A DNA stretch of 64,000 nucleotides from positions 1 to 64,000 of the forward strand of contig NZ_NOXT01000116.1 in NCBI RefSeq assembly GCF_002251755.1. The letters are read 5' to 3'. How positions within the stretch are numbered: position 1 is the first letter of the stretch; every line of letters begins with the position of its first letter. Shown in pieces: positions 8,625-17,209 of this stretch. The position numbers and the translations under genes were made by a program. This DNA is from Sandarakinorhabdus cyanobacteriorum. GTDB taxonomy: Bacteria; Pseudomonadota; Alphaproteobacteria; Sphingomonadales; Sphingomonadaceae. Under the pieces are notes generated by a model, which saw only the letters and a program-made list of their open reading frames with translations, did no database searches and was not told the DNA's origin.

Positions 8625-9119
8625 ATGGGAAGCGCCGCCCAGTCTGCCGGTTTTGCCGGCCTGCTGCTCGCCAACGGGATCATCCCCGGCCTGGCGGCGT
8701 TTTCCCGTGATGCCGTGCTGATGGCGCTGGCCCGCCATGCCGAGGCCGAACTCGGCATCCCCGCGATCATCGTCAACGAGGCATTGCGCACCCGCGAGGC
8801 GCTGGGTTCGACCAGCTTTGGCGGCGGCGTCGCCATTCCGCACGCAAGGCTGGCCGGGCTTGATCAGTGCCAGGCGGCGCTGGCCCGCCTGCCGCAGCCG
8901 ATCGACTGGCAATCCAGCGACCGCGAACAGGTTGATGTCGTGGTGCTGCTGCTCTCCCCCGAAACAGCGGGCAGCGATCATCTGAAGGCGCTGGCCCGGA
9001 TCAGCCGCACGCTGCGCGATCCCGCCACGCTGCCGGCCATCCGTGCCGCCGCCGATGCCGCCGCCATCCGCGCCATCATCACCGGCGACACCCGCGTTTC
9101 AGCCAAAGCCACTGCATGA
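8625..9119 (+). CDS. ptsN: nitrogen-PTS EIIA component PtsN
   Basis: 164-aa EIIA-Ntr protein, the terminal phosphoacceptor of the nitrogen phosphotransferase system, which regulates potassium, nitrogen and carbon functions by protein contacts. The phosphorylatable His is His73 in FGGGVAIPHAR. The family's ALxxREALGSTSFGGG segment precedes it. Its TGA overlaps the ATG of the DUF1491 gene. It is paired with hpf. No other PTS genes (ptsP, ptsO) are in the window. Confidence 0.93.
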   Translation: MGSAAQSAGFAGLLLANGIIPGLAAFSRDAVLMALARHAEAELGIPAIIVNEALRTREALGSTSFGGGVAIPHARLAGLDQCQAALARLPQPIDWQSSDREQVDVVVLLLSPETAGSDHLKALARISRTLRDPATLPAIRAAADAAAIRAIITGDTRVSAKATA

Positions 9120-9448
9120 GCGAGGCAGAACTGCCGCGGCTGGTCAGCCGGCTGCGGGTTGATTGGCTGTTGCGCCAAGTCGCGGCCCAGGGCGGCTTTG
9201 GCGCCGTGCTGGCGCGCGGCGATGCCGAAGCTGGCGCCATTGCCGTGGTCGCCCGCAGCGGCGGCAACGAAGAGCTGCTGGCCCCGGTGCTGGGCGCCGC
9301 CGGCTATGAAATGGTGGTGATGGCCAGCGGCGATGCCGTGCCCGGCTGGATCGAACGGGCGCGCCGGCGCGACCCGGATTTGTGGGTGATCGAACTGGAT
9401 ATCCCGCAGGCGGCTCAACTCGTCGCGCAAATCCTGTCGCCCGGTTGA
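9116..9448 (+). CDS. DUF1491 family protein
   Basis: 110-aa small soluble protein of unknown function, matching the alphaproteobacterial DUF1491 family in length and pattern: an N-terminal RLRVDWLLRQVAAQGGFGAVLARGD and a C-terminal RRDPDLWVIELDI. No signal peptide or membrane segment. The ATGA overlap with ptsN suggests co-translation. Family membership is judged from the conserved ending; no function can be assigned. Confidence 0.8.
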   Translation: MSEAELPRLVSRLRVDWLLRQVAAQGGFGAVLARGDAEAGAIAVVARSGGNEELLAPVLGAAGYEMVVMASGDAVPGWIERARRRDPDLWVIELDIPQAAQLVAQILSPG

Positions 9449-9481
9449 TTGCCAACCCCCAGCTACGCTGTAACCCTTGCC

Positions 9482-10054
9482 ATGGTTGCAGGGGCGATCC
9501 GGAACATCAAAAGCCAGGCGGCGCGGTTGATCGCGGCGGCCATGCTGATGGCCGTTGCCGCCCCGGCGCTGGCCGAAACCAGCCTGCCGATCCTGCCCGG
9601 TGAGGATGACCGCGTGGTCGCCGCTGCCGCTGGCCAGCCGGTTCCCGGCGCTTCCGGCCTCGCCAATCTGGTGCAGATGGTCTCGACCGCCCCGGCCGCC
9701 ACGGATGCGGAGCTGGATTGCCTCGCCACCGCCGTCTGGTTCGAAAGCCGGGGTGAGGCGCTGGAAGGCCAACTCGCCGTCGCTCAGGCCGTCGTCAACC
9801 GCGCCCAGTCCGGCCGCTGGGGCAAGGGTGTGTGCGGCGTCATCAAGGCCCCGCGCCAGTTCAACTTCATCGCCGCCAAGGTGCAGCGTGGCACCGCCAC
9901 CTTCACCACCGCGCTCGCCGTGGCCCGCATCGCCATGCAGGGCCTCTGGCACGACATGGCCGAAGGCGCCCACAGCTTCCACGCCGCCCGCCTCAACCCG
10001 CGCTGGCGCCTGACCCGCGTCGCCCGCATCGGCAACCACGTCTTCTATCGCTGA
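9482..10054 (+). CDS. SleB-type cell wall hydrolase, exported
   Basis: 190-aa protein with an N-terminal signal peptide ending in APALA before ETSLP. The Hydrolase_2 (SleB-like) domain covers about residues 75-190: DCLATAVWFESRGEALEGQLAVAQAVVNR with the likely catalytic Glu, then VCGVIKAPRQFNF and the C-terminal GNHVFYR. It is predicted to cleave peptidoglycan in the periplasm. I use the ATG at 9482; an in-frame TTG at 9449 touches the previous stop. No good ribosome site is seen for either. It is probably a housekeeping wall-remodelling enzyme rather than a sporulation one. Confidence 0.85.
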   Translation: MVAGAIRNIKSQAARLIAAAMLMAVAAPALAETSLPILPGEDDRVVAAAAGQPVPGASGLANLVQMVSTAPAATDAELDCLATAVWFESRGEALEGQLAVAQAVVNRAQSGRWGKGVCGVIKAPRQFNFIAAKVQRGTATFTTALAVARIAMQGLWHDMAEGAHSFHAARLNPRWRLTRVARIGNHVFYR

Positions 10055-10108
10055 AGCACTGGCCCGCCAGGGCTTGCCGTTCCCCATGCGTTCCGCCACG
10101 ATGGCGGC

Positions 10109-10573
10109 ATGGCCCATCATCTCAGCGCTGCTGATGTGTTGCGTGGCACCTGCCGCTGGCTGCTGCGCGCCGGGGTCGCCCCGTTGGCCGAGGTGCCGCT
10201 GTCTGGCGGCCGCCGCGCCGACATTTTGGGCGTCGATGCCGCCGGCCGGCTGACGCTGGTTGAAATCAAGGTCAGCCTCGCCGATCTGCGCGGCGACCGC
10301 AAATGGACCGACTATCTCGACCATTGCGACCGCTATTTCTGGGCCGTCCCCGCCGGCCTGCCCCTGGATGATCTGCACACCCCGGCGTTCCGGCCGGAGG
10401 AGACCGGCCTGATCATCGCGGATCGCTTCGATGCGGAAGGCGTGCGGGATGCCCCCTGGCGCCCGCTCAACGCCAGCCGACGCAAGGCCATCACCCTCAA
10501 TCTCGCCCGGCGCGGGGCGCAGCGCTGGCTGGCGCTCACCGATCCCGAAAGCCTGGCCTTCGGGATCGATTGA
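10109..10573 (+). CDS. mmcB: MmcB family DNA repair protein
   Basis: 154-aa protein of the MmcB family, a PD-(D/E)XK-type fold found in alphaproteobacteria and, in Caulobacter, belonging to the SOS/mitomycin C response. The nuclease-like core is RRADILGVDAAGRLTLVEIK near residues 31-50, with the Asp and the Glu-x-Lys in place, followed by SLADLRGDRKWTDYLDHCD. It is convergent with regA, with 6 bp between stops. I saw no clear LexA site upstream by eye. Confidence 0.87.
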   Translation: MAHHLSAADVLRGTCRWLLRAGVAPLAEVPLSGGRRADILGVDAAGRLTLVEIKVSLADLRGDRKWTDYLDHCDRYFWAVPAGLPLDDLHTPAFRPEETGLIIADRFDAEGVRDAPWRPLNASRRKAITLNLARRGAQRWLALTDPESLAFGID

Positions 10574-10579
10574 GCCCGA

Positions 10580-11125
10580 CTATTTCGGGGACCGCTTGGC
10601 CAGGATGCGCTGCAGCGTGCGGCGGAGCATCTTCAACCGGCGCGCGGTTTCCGACACGTTGCGGTCACACAGTTCATACACGCGCTGGATATGCTCCCAG
10701 CGCACCCGGTCGGCCGACATCGGCTCCGGCGGCGCTTCCGGGCGGGTGCCACCATCGGCCGACAGCGCGCGCACAATGTCTTCCGGGTCGGCCGGCTTGG
10801 CCAGATAATCGATGGCGCCAGCCTTCACCGCCGCCACCGCCGTGGCCAGATTGCCATAGCCGGTCAGCATCACGATGCGCACATCCGGGCTCATCGCGCG
10901 CATCTCGGCGACGAGGTCGAGACCGTTGCCATCTTCCAGCCGCATGTCCACCACCGCATGGCTGGGCTTCAGCCGGGCGGCTTCCACCCGGGCTTCCGAA
11001 ATGCTGCCCACCGATGTGACCGCAAAGCCCTTGCGCGCCAGCAGCACCGACAGGCGTTGGCGGAACGGAGCATCATCATCCACCAGCAGCAGCGGGCGGC
11101 CTTCGGCTTCAGGCTCGGTTGCCAT
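10580..11125 (-). CDS. regA: redox response regulator of the ActR/PrrA/RegA family
   Basis: 181-aa response regulator. The receiver domain (about 12-125) has acidic residues DDD (16-18), phosphoacceptor Asp60 in AVVDMRLEDGNGL and a conserved Lys in YLAKP. The C-terminal Fis-type helix-turn-helix is RNVSETARRLKMLRRTLQRI. The family controls respiration, carbon and nitrogen genes by redox state. The start is the ATG at 11125 because GAGGAG lies 8 bases upstream; a TTG at 11131 is too close to that site. regB ends 2 bases before this ATG, so the pair is an operon. Confidence 0.92.
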   Translation of the reverse strand: MATEPEAEGRPLLLVDDDAPFRQRLSVLLARKGFAVTSVGSISEARVEAARLKPSHAVVDMRLEDGNGLDLVAEMRAMSPDVRIVMLTGYGNLATAVAAVKAGAIDYLAKPADPEDIVRALSADGGTRPEAPPEPMSADRVRWEHIQRVYELCDRNVSETARRLKMLRRTLQRILAKRSPK

Positions 11126-11127
11126 CG

Positions 11128-12426
11128 TCAATACTCCTCTTGCCCCTGAACAGGCTCATTAACCTCAAATACTTCCCTTGGCCAGCGCACGTCCACGCGC
11201 GCCCCGCCCTCGGGCCGGTTGGAAAAGGCCAGCCGGCCACCAGTGCGTTCGATCAGGGTGGTGGCGATGAACACGCCCAGCCCGGTTGAATCCGATTTCG
11301 ATCGCGACGGCCCCAGCATCGGCTCGCCCAGCCGTGGCAGCAGATCGGGCGGAAAGCCAAAGCCGTCATCCAGCACGGCGATGCGGATTTCCGACGGCGT
11401 CACGATGCTTTCCATCCGCACCTCGGTGCCGGCATGGCGCACCGCGTTCGACACCAGATTGTTCAGCGCGTGCAGCAGTTCCGGGGACCGCTGCACCAGC
11501 GGCTGCGGTGGGTCCGCCATCACCTTCACTGGCACCCGGGTCGGCTTCACGCTCTGCGCCACCTCGTGCAACAGCAGATCCAGCGTCAGCACCGCAAACG
11601 GGTCCTCCGCCTCGGCCCGCGTCGAAAGCTCCTTCATGATGCGGCGGCTGCGCTTGGCCTCCTCGCCCAGCAGGCGGATATCATCGCCAAAATCCGGATC
11701 ATCGCCCAACTGCTCTTCCAGGCTGTGGGCAATCAGGCTGATCGAACCCAGCGGCCCGCCCAGTTCGTGCGCGGCCGCCGCCGCCAGGCTGCCCAGCGCA
11801 TTCATGCGGGCTTCGCGGGTCAACGCCGCCTCGGTGGCCACCAGGGCGCGGGCGCGATCACGCGCCTCGGCCGAAACCATCCACAGATAGACCGCCAGAA
11901 ACCCGATGGCGAGCGCATAGGCGATCAGCATGCCAAAGCGGTAAACCAGCGGAAATTCCGGCGGTGGGCCCGCCCAGGGCAGCGGCTGCGCCCACAGCCA
12001 CACCACCATCAGCACGCCGCAGGCCAGCGCCACCAATGGCCCCATGTCGCGCGCGCGCAGCAATGTGGCGGCAATTGTCACCGGCACGATCAGCAACAGC
12101 GCAAAGGGATTGGCCAAACCACCGGTGAGGAACAGCAGCACCCCGGCCTGGATCAGATCAAAGGCCAGATGCAGGCTCAATTCCCGGCCGGTCATCCGGT
12201 CGGTGCGCTCATACAGGGTCGAAAGCCCGATGTTCAGGATCATCGACGCGCCAACCGCGGCCAGCAGCGATCCCCACGGCAGCGGGAATTCGAACCACAG
12301 CCCCACCACCAGCAGGGTGATGAACTGGCCGAAAATCGCGATCCAGCGGATATTGGCCAGCGTGCGCACCCGCACACTGGGGCGATCAAACGCCGCTGCC
12401 GCAATCGATGGCCGTTCCATCGCCAT
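11128..12426 (-). CDS. regB: redox sensor histidine kinase RegB/PrrB
   Basis: 432-aa membrane kinase partnering RegA. About six hydrophobic helices occupy residues 25-185 and include the ubiquinone-binding heptad GGLANPF (102-108). The H-box is AAAAAHELGGPLGSI with His220, followed by the N-box NNLVSNAVRHAG and glycine-rich ATPase motifs. At residue 260 (EEAKRSRRIM) there is Ser, exactly 40 residues after the phosphoacceptor His, where Rhodobacter RegB has its redox-active Cys265. ATGs at 12426 and 12420 are both possible starts. It forms an operon with regA. Confidence 0.92.
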   Translation of the reverse strand: MAMERPSIAAAAFDRPSVRVRTLANIRWIAIFGQFITLLVVGLWFEFPLPWGSLLAAVGASMILNIGLSTLYERTDRMTGRELSLHLAFDLIQAGVLLFLTGGLANPFALLLIVPVTIAATLLRARDMGPLVALACGVLMVVWLWAQPLPWAGPPPEFPLVYRFGMLIAYALAIGFLAVYLWMVSAEARDRARALVATEAALTREARMNALGSLAAAAAHELGGPLGSISLIAHSLEEQLGDDPDFGDDIRLLGEEAKRSRRIMKELSTRAEAEDPFAVLTLDLLLHEVAQSVKPTRVPVKVMADPPQPLVQRSPELLHALNNLVSNAVRHAGTEVRMESIVTPSEIRIAVLDDGFGFPPDLLPRLGEPMLGPSRSKSDSTGLGVFIATTLIERTGGRLAFSNRPEGGARVDVRWPREVFEVNEPVQGQEEY

Positions 12427-12491
12427 CGCCTAGTCCCTCAAACAGGTCATGCCCATGCGGCGCATGGTTCCAGTCGGTCTGGCCCGTGCCG

Positions 12492-13079
12492 CTACAGGCT
12501 GGGCCCCTGCATCTTGCTGGGCGTCTTCACCGGCACATCCTTCAACAGCTTGGCGATGGCGCCTGCGCGCGGATCACGTTCGGCGGCATTGCGGGCCGAA
12601 ATGCCGCTGTTGTCGGCAATGTCCGGGTTGGCGCCGGCATCGATCAGCAATTTGGTGCCATCGGTGTCGCGCGCCTGCACGGCTTTCAACAACGCGGTCT
12701 CGCCCAGCCGGTTCTGGGCATTCACCTGCGCCTTCAACCGGATCAAGGTCGCCATCCCTTCCGACCAGCGGCTGATGCTGGCCAGGATCAGCGGCGTGTT
12801 GCCATCGCGATCCTTCAGATTCAGATTGGCACCCTTCTGATACAACAGGCCCAGCCAGCCCAGATCGGCGCGCTTGGCGACAATATGGATCGCGGCATCG
12901 CCGCTGTCGGCATCGCGCACGTTGACAATGGTGGTGCCCGGCTTGTCCGCCAGCTCGATCGCCTTGTTGACGTCGCGTTCCTTCACCGCCTTGATGAAAT
13001 TGTAACTGTCGGAAAACTGTGCCGCCGCCGGGCTGGCCAGCGCCAGCATCAGCATTGCGGCCATCAACTGCCTTTTCAT
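12492..13079 (-). CDS. exported ankyrin-repeat protein
   Basis: 195-aa protein with a cleavable signal peptide (MKRQLMAAMLMLALASPAAAQ). The mature part is about four ankyrin repeats, for example DGNTPLILAS and LGETALLKAVQARDTDGTKLL, with consensus G-x-T-x-L spacing. It probably acts as a periplasmic protein-protein interaction module; the partner is unknown. The start is the ATG at 13079, since the open frame upstream runs into the promoter region shared with the divergent SCO gene. It is followed after 65 bp by regB on the same strand. Confidence 0.82.
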   Translation of the reverse strand: MKRQLMAAMLMLALASPAAAQFSDSYNFIKAVKERDVNKAIELADKPGTTIVNVRDADSGDAAIHIVAKRADLGWLGLLYQKGANLNLKDRDGNTPLILASISRWSEGMATLIRLKAQVNAQNRLGETALLKAVQARDTDGTKLLIDAGANPDIADNSGISARNAAERDPRAGAIAKLLKDVPVKTPSKMQGPSL

Positions 13080-13144
13080 CGACAAGCGCCCGCCTTTCGC
13101 CTTATGCCAGTCCTGATGATAGCGAATAGCCAGTTGAGCCGCCA

Positions 13145-13762
13145 ATGAACAGAGGCAAGAATCTGCGCCTGTGGCTGGTGCTGGCCATCGCGGTGGCGAT
13201 CGCCGGCCTGCTCGGCTGGATGCGCTTTGCCGCCCCACCCGCACCCCAGGGCAATCTGGCCGGGGCCAGCCTGGGCGGGCCCTTCACCCTCACCGATCAG
13301 AACGGCCAAAGCGTGCGCGAGGCCGATTTTGCCGGCCGCTATCGCCTGATCTATTTCGGCTATGGCTTCTGCCCCGATGTCTGCCCCACCGATCTGGCGC
13401 TGCTGGGCCGTGGTCTGAAGGCCTTTGAAGCCAGCGATGCCGCCCGGGGCGCCAGGGTGGCACCGATCTTCATCACCATCGATCCCCAGCGGGACACGCC
13501 GGCCGCATTGAAGCCCTTTGTCGCCGCCTTTCACCCCCGCCTTGTCGGCCTCACCGGCACGCCAGACCAGATTGCTGCGGTTGCCAGGGCCTATGGCGTC
13601 TATGCCAAGCGGATGGAGACCGGCGATCCGGAAAATTATCTGATGGACCACAGCGCCATGGTCTATCTCTATGGTCCGGATGGCAAACCCATCGGCTTCC
13701 TGCCGCATCAGGGCCTGACCGCCGAAGCCATCACGCAAATGCTGGCCACCCATGTCCGCTAA
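13145..13762 (+). CDS. SCO family copper chaperone for cytochrome oxidase assembly
   Basis: 205-aa Sco1/SenC-type protein with one N-terminal membrane anchor (residues 9-26) and a thioredoxin-like periplasmic domain. The copper ligands are visible: CPDVC (Cys76 and Cys80) and His169 in MDHSAMVYL. It delivers copper to the CuA centre of cytochrome c oxidase or acts as a thiol reductase. It is divergent from the ankyrin gene and overlaps the YcgN gene by 11 bp. Length is normal for SCO proteins. Confidence 0.92.
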   Translation: MNRGKNLRLWLVLAIAVAIAGLLGWMRFAAPPAPQGNLAGASLGGPFTLTDQNGQSVREADFAGRYRLIYFGYGFCPDVCPTDLALLGRGLKAFEASDAARGARVAPIFITIDPQRDTPAALKPFVAAFHPRLVGLTGTPDQIAAVARAYGVYAKRMETGDPENYLMDHSAMVYLYGPDGKPIGFLPHQGLTAEAITQMLATHVR

Positions 13763-14189
13763 ACCCTTCTGGGAGGTGATCCCGCTGCAGCGGATGAGCC
13801 GCGAGCAGTGGGAAAGCATCTGTGACGGCTGCGGCAAATGCTGCGTGCACAAGCTGGAGGACGAGGAGACGGGGGAGATTTTCCCCACCAATGTCTGCTG
13901 CCGGCTGCTCGACACCGCCACCGCCCGCTGTTCGGATTATCGCAACAGGAAGGCGCTGGTGCCGGAATGCGTGCGCCTCACCCCGCACCGGCTGGACGAG
14001 ATCGACTGGCTGCCCGACAGTTGTTCCTATCTGCGCGTCCATCGCGGCCAGGGCCTGGCGCCGTGGCACCATCTGATCAGCGGCGATCGCGACGCCATCC
14101 ACCGCGCCGGCCAATCGGTTGCCGGCCGCGTGGTCCGCGAAGATCAGGTCGGTGATCTGGAAGACCATATCATCGACAAGCCGCTCTGA
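13752..14189 (+). CDS. YcgN family cysteine cluster protein (UPF0260)
   Basis: 145-aa cytoplasmic protein of the YcgN/UPF0260 family, function unknown. The cysteine pattern CDGCGKCCVHKLEDEETGEI, then VCCRLLD, CSDY, PECV and SCSYL, matches the family and suggests a metal or Fe-S site. The start overlaps the SCO gene end by 11 bp, so the two are probably co-translated; whether that implies a metal-handling link is inference. A palindromic repeat lies directly downstream. Confidence 0.88.
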   Translation: MSAKPFWEVIPLQRMSREQWESICDGCGKCCVHKLEDEETGEIFPTNVCCRLLDTATARCSDYRNRKALVPECVRLTPHRLDEIDWLPDSCSYLRVHRGQGLAPWHHLISGDRDAIHRAGQSVAGRVVREDQVGDLEDHIIDKPL

Positions 14190-14222
14190 AGGGCCGCCCT
14201 GGGTTCCATCGCCCCTGGACTG

Positions 14223-14324
14223 AACCGCTCATGCCGAGCTTGTCGAGGCACGCACCGCCCTGGGAACCTGCCTCGACAAGCTCGCCCTTCGGCGGGCTCA
14301 GGATGAGCGGGTTTGGGATTCCAC
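14223..14324. repeat. palindromic intergenic repeat, family A, copy 1
   Basis: Imperfect dyad between YcgN and the YgjP-like gene. The left arm contains CTCATGCCGAGCTTGTCGAG and the right arm CTCGACAAGCTCGCCCTTCG, continuing to GATGAGCGGGTTT. The right 50 bases (14269-14318) recur exactly, inverted, at 15112-15161. A third member is at 54107-54181. This is REP-like intergenic DNA that may terminate or stabilise transcripts. Confidence 0.85.
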
Positions 14325-14354
14325 CAAAACGCAATCGAGGCTAGTTCGCACTCC

Positions 14355-15089
14355 ATGCTGCGCCTGCGCCCCACCCTGCCCGACGTGCTGGAGATCGCCG
14401 GCCGCCGTGTGCCGCTGGTCGCCACCCGCCGCACCACCGCCCGCATGGTGCGGCTGAAGGCCAACAGTGTCTCGGGCGCGATCGAAATCAGCCTGCCGCC
14501 GCGCGGTGGGGAGGCGGCGGCGCTGGCGCTGCTGAAATCCCACCACGACTGGCTTGCCGCCAAAGTGGCGACCTGGCCGCGCCCGATCCCGTTCGCGCCG
14601 GGCTTCATCATCCCCATCGATGGCGCCCCGGTGCTGATCGATTGGCAGGCCGGCCACCCGCGCACGCCGGCCCTGCTGGCCGACCGGCTGCGGCTGGGCG
14701 GGCCGGCGGAATCGCTTGGCCCCAGGCTGGAACGCTGGCTGAAGGCGCGGGCCAAGGCCGATCTGGAGGCCGCGACGCAGCGCTTTGCCGATCAATTGGG
14801 CCGCACGGTGGCCCGTGTCTCCGTGGGTGATCCCGCCACCCGCTGGGGCAGCTGCGCCGGCTGGAATCGGCCGGAAGGCGCGCGCATCGCCTACAGCTGG
14901 CGGCTGATCCTGGCGCCGGCCTTCGTGCGCCACGCCATCGCCGCGCACGAGGCCGCCCACCTTGTCCACCCCAATCACTCGCCGGCCTTCCACGCCCTCA
15001 ACCGCGCGCTCGATCCGCGCGCCCAGGATGCCCGCCGCTGGCTCGCCCGCCACGGCGCCGCCCTCCACTGGGTCGGCCGCCCGTTCTAG
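14355..15089 (+). CDS. YgjP-like zinc metallopeptidase (M48/DUF45 family)
   Basis: 244-aa soluble protein of the YgjP/DUF45 family. RWGSC (163-167) and the zinc motif HEAAH (198-202), followed by a third ligand His208 in PNHSPAFHAL, are diagnostic. Cytoplasmic location is inferred from the lack of a signal peptide; the substrate is unknown. I use the ATG at 14355; the frame is open upstream into repeat DNA. The gene is bracketed by a perfect 50-bp inverted repeat (14269-14318 and 15112-15161), which may be chance placement of repeats or a transposable unit. Confidence 0.87.
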   Translation: MLRLRPTLPDVLEIAGRRVPLVATRRTTARMVRLKANSVSGAIEISLPPRGGEAAALALLKSHHDWLAAKVATWPRPIPFAPGFIIPIDGAPVLIDWQAGHPRTPALLADRLRLGGPAESLGPRLERWLKARAKADLEAATQRFADQLGRTVARVSVGDPATRWGSCAGWNRPEGARIAYSWRLILAPAFVRHAIAAHEAAHLVHPNHSPAFHALNRALDPRAQDARRWLARHGAALHWVGRPF

Positions 15090-15111
15090 ACCCGATTGAA
15101 ATCCGGTCGAG

Positions 15112-15161
15112 TCCCAAACCCGCTCATCCTGAGCCCGCCGAAGGGCGAGCTTGTCGAGGCA
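15112..15161. repeat. palindromic intergenic repeat, family A, copy 2
   Basis: 50 bases that are the exact reverse complement of 14269-14318, including CCGAAGGGCGAGCTTGTCGA. Only one half of the dyad seen in copy 1 is present. The remaining 15162-15372, before the M2 peptidase stop codon, holds no gene I can support. Confidence 0.85.
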
Positions 15162-15372
15162 CCGCCCGCTCTAACCCTGTCCTACACGGGCAAAGCCTGT
15201 CATCATGCCATGGTCGACGGCTCAGGCGTACGGAACCGCCAGCCGTCTCACACCCGCGAGATGTGTTACTTGTGTCGCATCTGGCGCGGCGAATTGAGCA
15301 AAAACAACGCTGAATCCCGCAAGAATCGTCAATTGTGTCAAAACCGGCGGGGCGCTCCTTCTCATCAGAGGA

Positions 15373-17187
15373 TCAGGATTTGGCGGTGCCCCAGCCGCAT
15401 TTCTGGCCCTTGTTCTGCTGCTTCAACCAGGCGTGCAGCGGCGCGAAATAGGCCAGCATGGCCTTGCCGCTCATCTCCCTGGTGCCAGTGAAGGCGGCCA
15501 GCGCCTCCGGCCACGGCTTTGACATGCCCATTTCCAGCATGGCGTTCAGCCTGGTGCCCACCGCCTTGTCGCCAAACACCGAACAGCGGTGCAACGGCCC
15601 GGTCCAGCCGGCTTGGGCACAGGCGGCCTCATAAAACTGGAACTGCAGGATGCGGGCCAGGAAATAGCGGGCATAGGGCGTGTTGCCGGGGATGTGATAT
15701 TTGGCACCCGGATCAAAGGCGTCCGCCGGCCGTTCGCCCGGCGGAATGATGCCCTGATATTTCAAGCGCAGATCGATCCAGGCCTTGTTGTAATCGGCCG
15801 GCTTGGTGGTGCCGGCAAACACGCCCCAGCGCCATTTGTCCACCAGTGCGGTCCACGGCATGCCCGGCACCTTTTCCATCGCCTGGCGCAGCAGGAGGCC
15901 TACGTCGCGGCTGGCATCGGGCACCTTGGCCGGATCCAGCAGGCCCACCTTCACCAGATATTCCGGCGTGACGTTCAGGGCCGCCCAGTCGCCAATCGCC
16001 TCGTGGAAGCCATCGTTGGCGCTGTTCAGATACAGGAACGGCTGCGCCTTGTAGGCGCGCTGGTAATAATTGTGGCCCAGCTCGTGGTGGATGGTCACGA
16101 AATCCGTGGCATTCACCTTGATGCACATCTTGATGCGCAGATCATCCTTGTTGTCGATGTCCCAGGCCGATGCGTGGCACACCACCTCGCGGTCCGCCGG
16201 CTTGGTGAACTGGCTGCGCGTCCAGAACGTGCCCGGCAACGGTGCAAAGCCCAGCGAGGAATAGAAATTCTCGCCATATTTCACCATCTCGATGGGGCCG
16301 GCCTTCTTGGCGGTGAGCAGATCGCCAATGTCATAGCCAACCTCGCCGGCCCCGGCCGGCGCCACCACATCATAGATGCTGGCCCATTCCTGCGCCCACA
16401 TGTTGCCCAGCAGATCGGCCCGGATCGGCCCGGTCTTCGGCTGCACCGCATCGCCATATTTCTGGTTCAGCTTGGCGCGGGTGTAGCAGTGGAGATCGAC
16501 ATAGAGCGGCATCACCTCGGCCAGCAGCCGGTCGATCAGCTTTTCGAAATCCGCGGCCGGCATGTCGTATCCGGCCCGCCACATGGCACCGGTGTCGGCA
16601 AAGCCCAGTTCCTTGGCGCCGGCATTGGCGATCTCGACCAGCCGGGCATAATCGGCCGCCATCGGCGTGCCCACCTTGTGCCAGCTTTCCCACATTTCCT
16701 GCAGCACCTTGGGGTCACGCTCCGTGCCCATCAGCGCTTCCAGGTCATTGCCCACGGTGTCCTTGCCGCGCGCCGTGCCCTTGCCCTTGCCGTATGTGCT
16801 CTGCAGGCGGGTGGCGATTTCGGCCAGTTCCTTGGCGGCACCCGGCGTCTCAGGCGCGGGCAGCACGATGGCCTGGCGCAGCAGGAACAGCTTGCGCGCC
16901 GTGTCCGCATCCAGCCCGGTCACGCTGTTGAACCGCGCCGCCTCCTTGGCCAGCTTCACCTGCAGCAACGTGCCTTCGGCCCCGGCTTCGGCCGCCATGG
17001 CATCGGTGTCGTCGGTGATGTGGGTGGCGTTCACCCAGGCCACCCGCTGCGCCCGGTCGGCATAGGCCGAAAGCTGCGCCTCGGCGCTGGCAACAAAGGC
17101 CTTGGCCTCCGCCACATCGGGTTCGGCGGCCTGCGCCGCCGTGGGCAGCAACAGGGCCACGGCCAGTGCCAGATGCGAACTCTTCAT
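15373..17187 (-). CDS. M2 family metallopeptidase (angiotensin-converting enzyme type)
   Basis: 604-aa exported peptidyl-dipeptidase of the M2 family, removing C-terminal dipeptides in the periplasm. A signal peptide (MKSSHLALAVALLLPTAAQA) starts at the ATG at 17187, preceded by GGGGGA. The zinc motif HELGH is at residues 368-372, and NDGFHEAIGDW downstream supplies the third zinc ligand Glu, as in ACE. Length is close to single-domain bacterial ACE homologues. An open frame extends 17 codons upstream without signal character. It lies behind the alpha/beta hydrolase gene on the same strand with a 22-bp gap. Confidence 0.92.
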   Translation of the reverse strand: MKSSHLALAVALLLPTAAQAAEPDVAEAKAFVASAEAQLSAYADRAQRVAWVNATHITDDTDAMAAEAGAEGTLLQVKLAKEAARFNSVTGLDADTARKLFLLRQAIVLPAPETPGAAKELAEIATRLQSTYGKGKGTARGKDTVGNDLEALMGTERDPKVLQEMWESWHKVGTPMAADYARLVEIANAGAKELGFADTGAMWRAGYDMPAADFEKLIDRLLAEVMPLYVDLHCYTRAKLNQKYGDAVQPKTGPIRADLLGNMWAQEWASIYDVVAPAGAGEVGYDIGDLLTAKKAGPIEMVKYGENFYSSLGFAPLPGTFWTRSQFTKPADREVVCHASAWDIDNKDDLRIKMCIKVNATDFVTIHHELGHNYYQRAYKAQPFLYLNSANDGFHEAIGDWAALNVTPEYLVKVGLLDPAKVPDASRDVGLLLRQAMEKVPGMPWTALVDKWRWGVFAGTTKPADYNKAWIDLRLKYQGIIPPGERPADAFDPGAKYHIPGNTPYARYFLARILQFQFYEAACAQAGWTGPLHRCSVFGDKAVGTRLNAMLEMGMSKPWPEALAAFTGTREMSGKAMLAYFAPLHAWLKQQNKGQKCGWGTAKS

Positions 17188-17209
17188 CGATCGTCCCCCA
17201 AATTTTTCG

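Noticed and set aside
14190-15372. Composite transposon made of the inverted 50-bp repeats and the enclosed gene
   Set aside because: The enclosed gene is a YgjP-like peptidase, not a transposase; no target-site duplication was seen. Kept only as a repeat observation.
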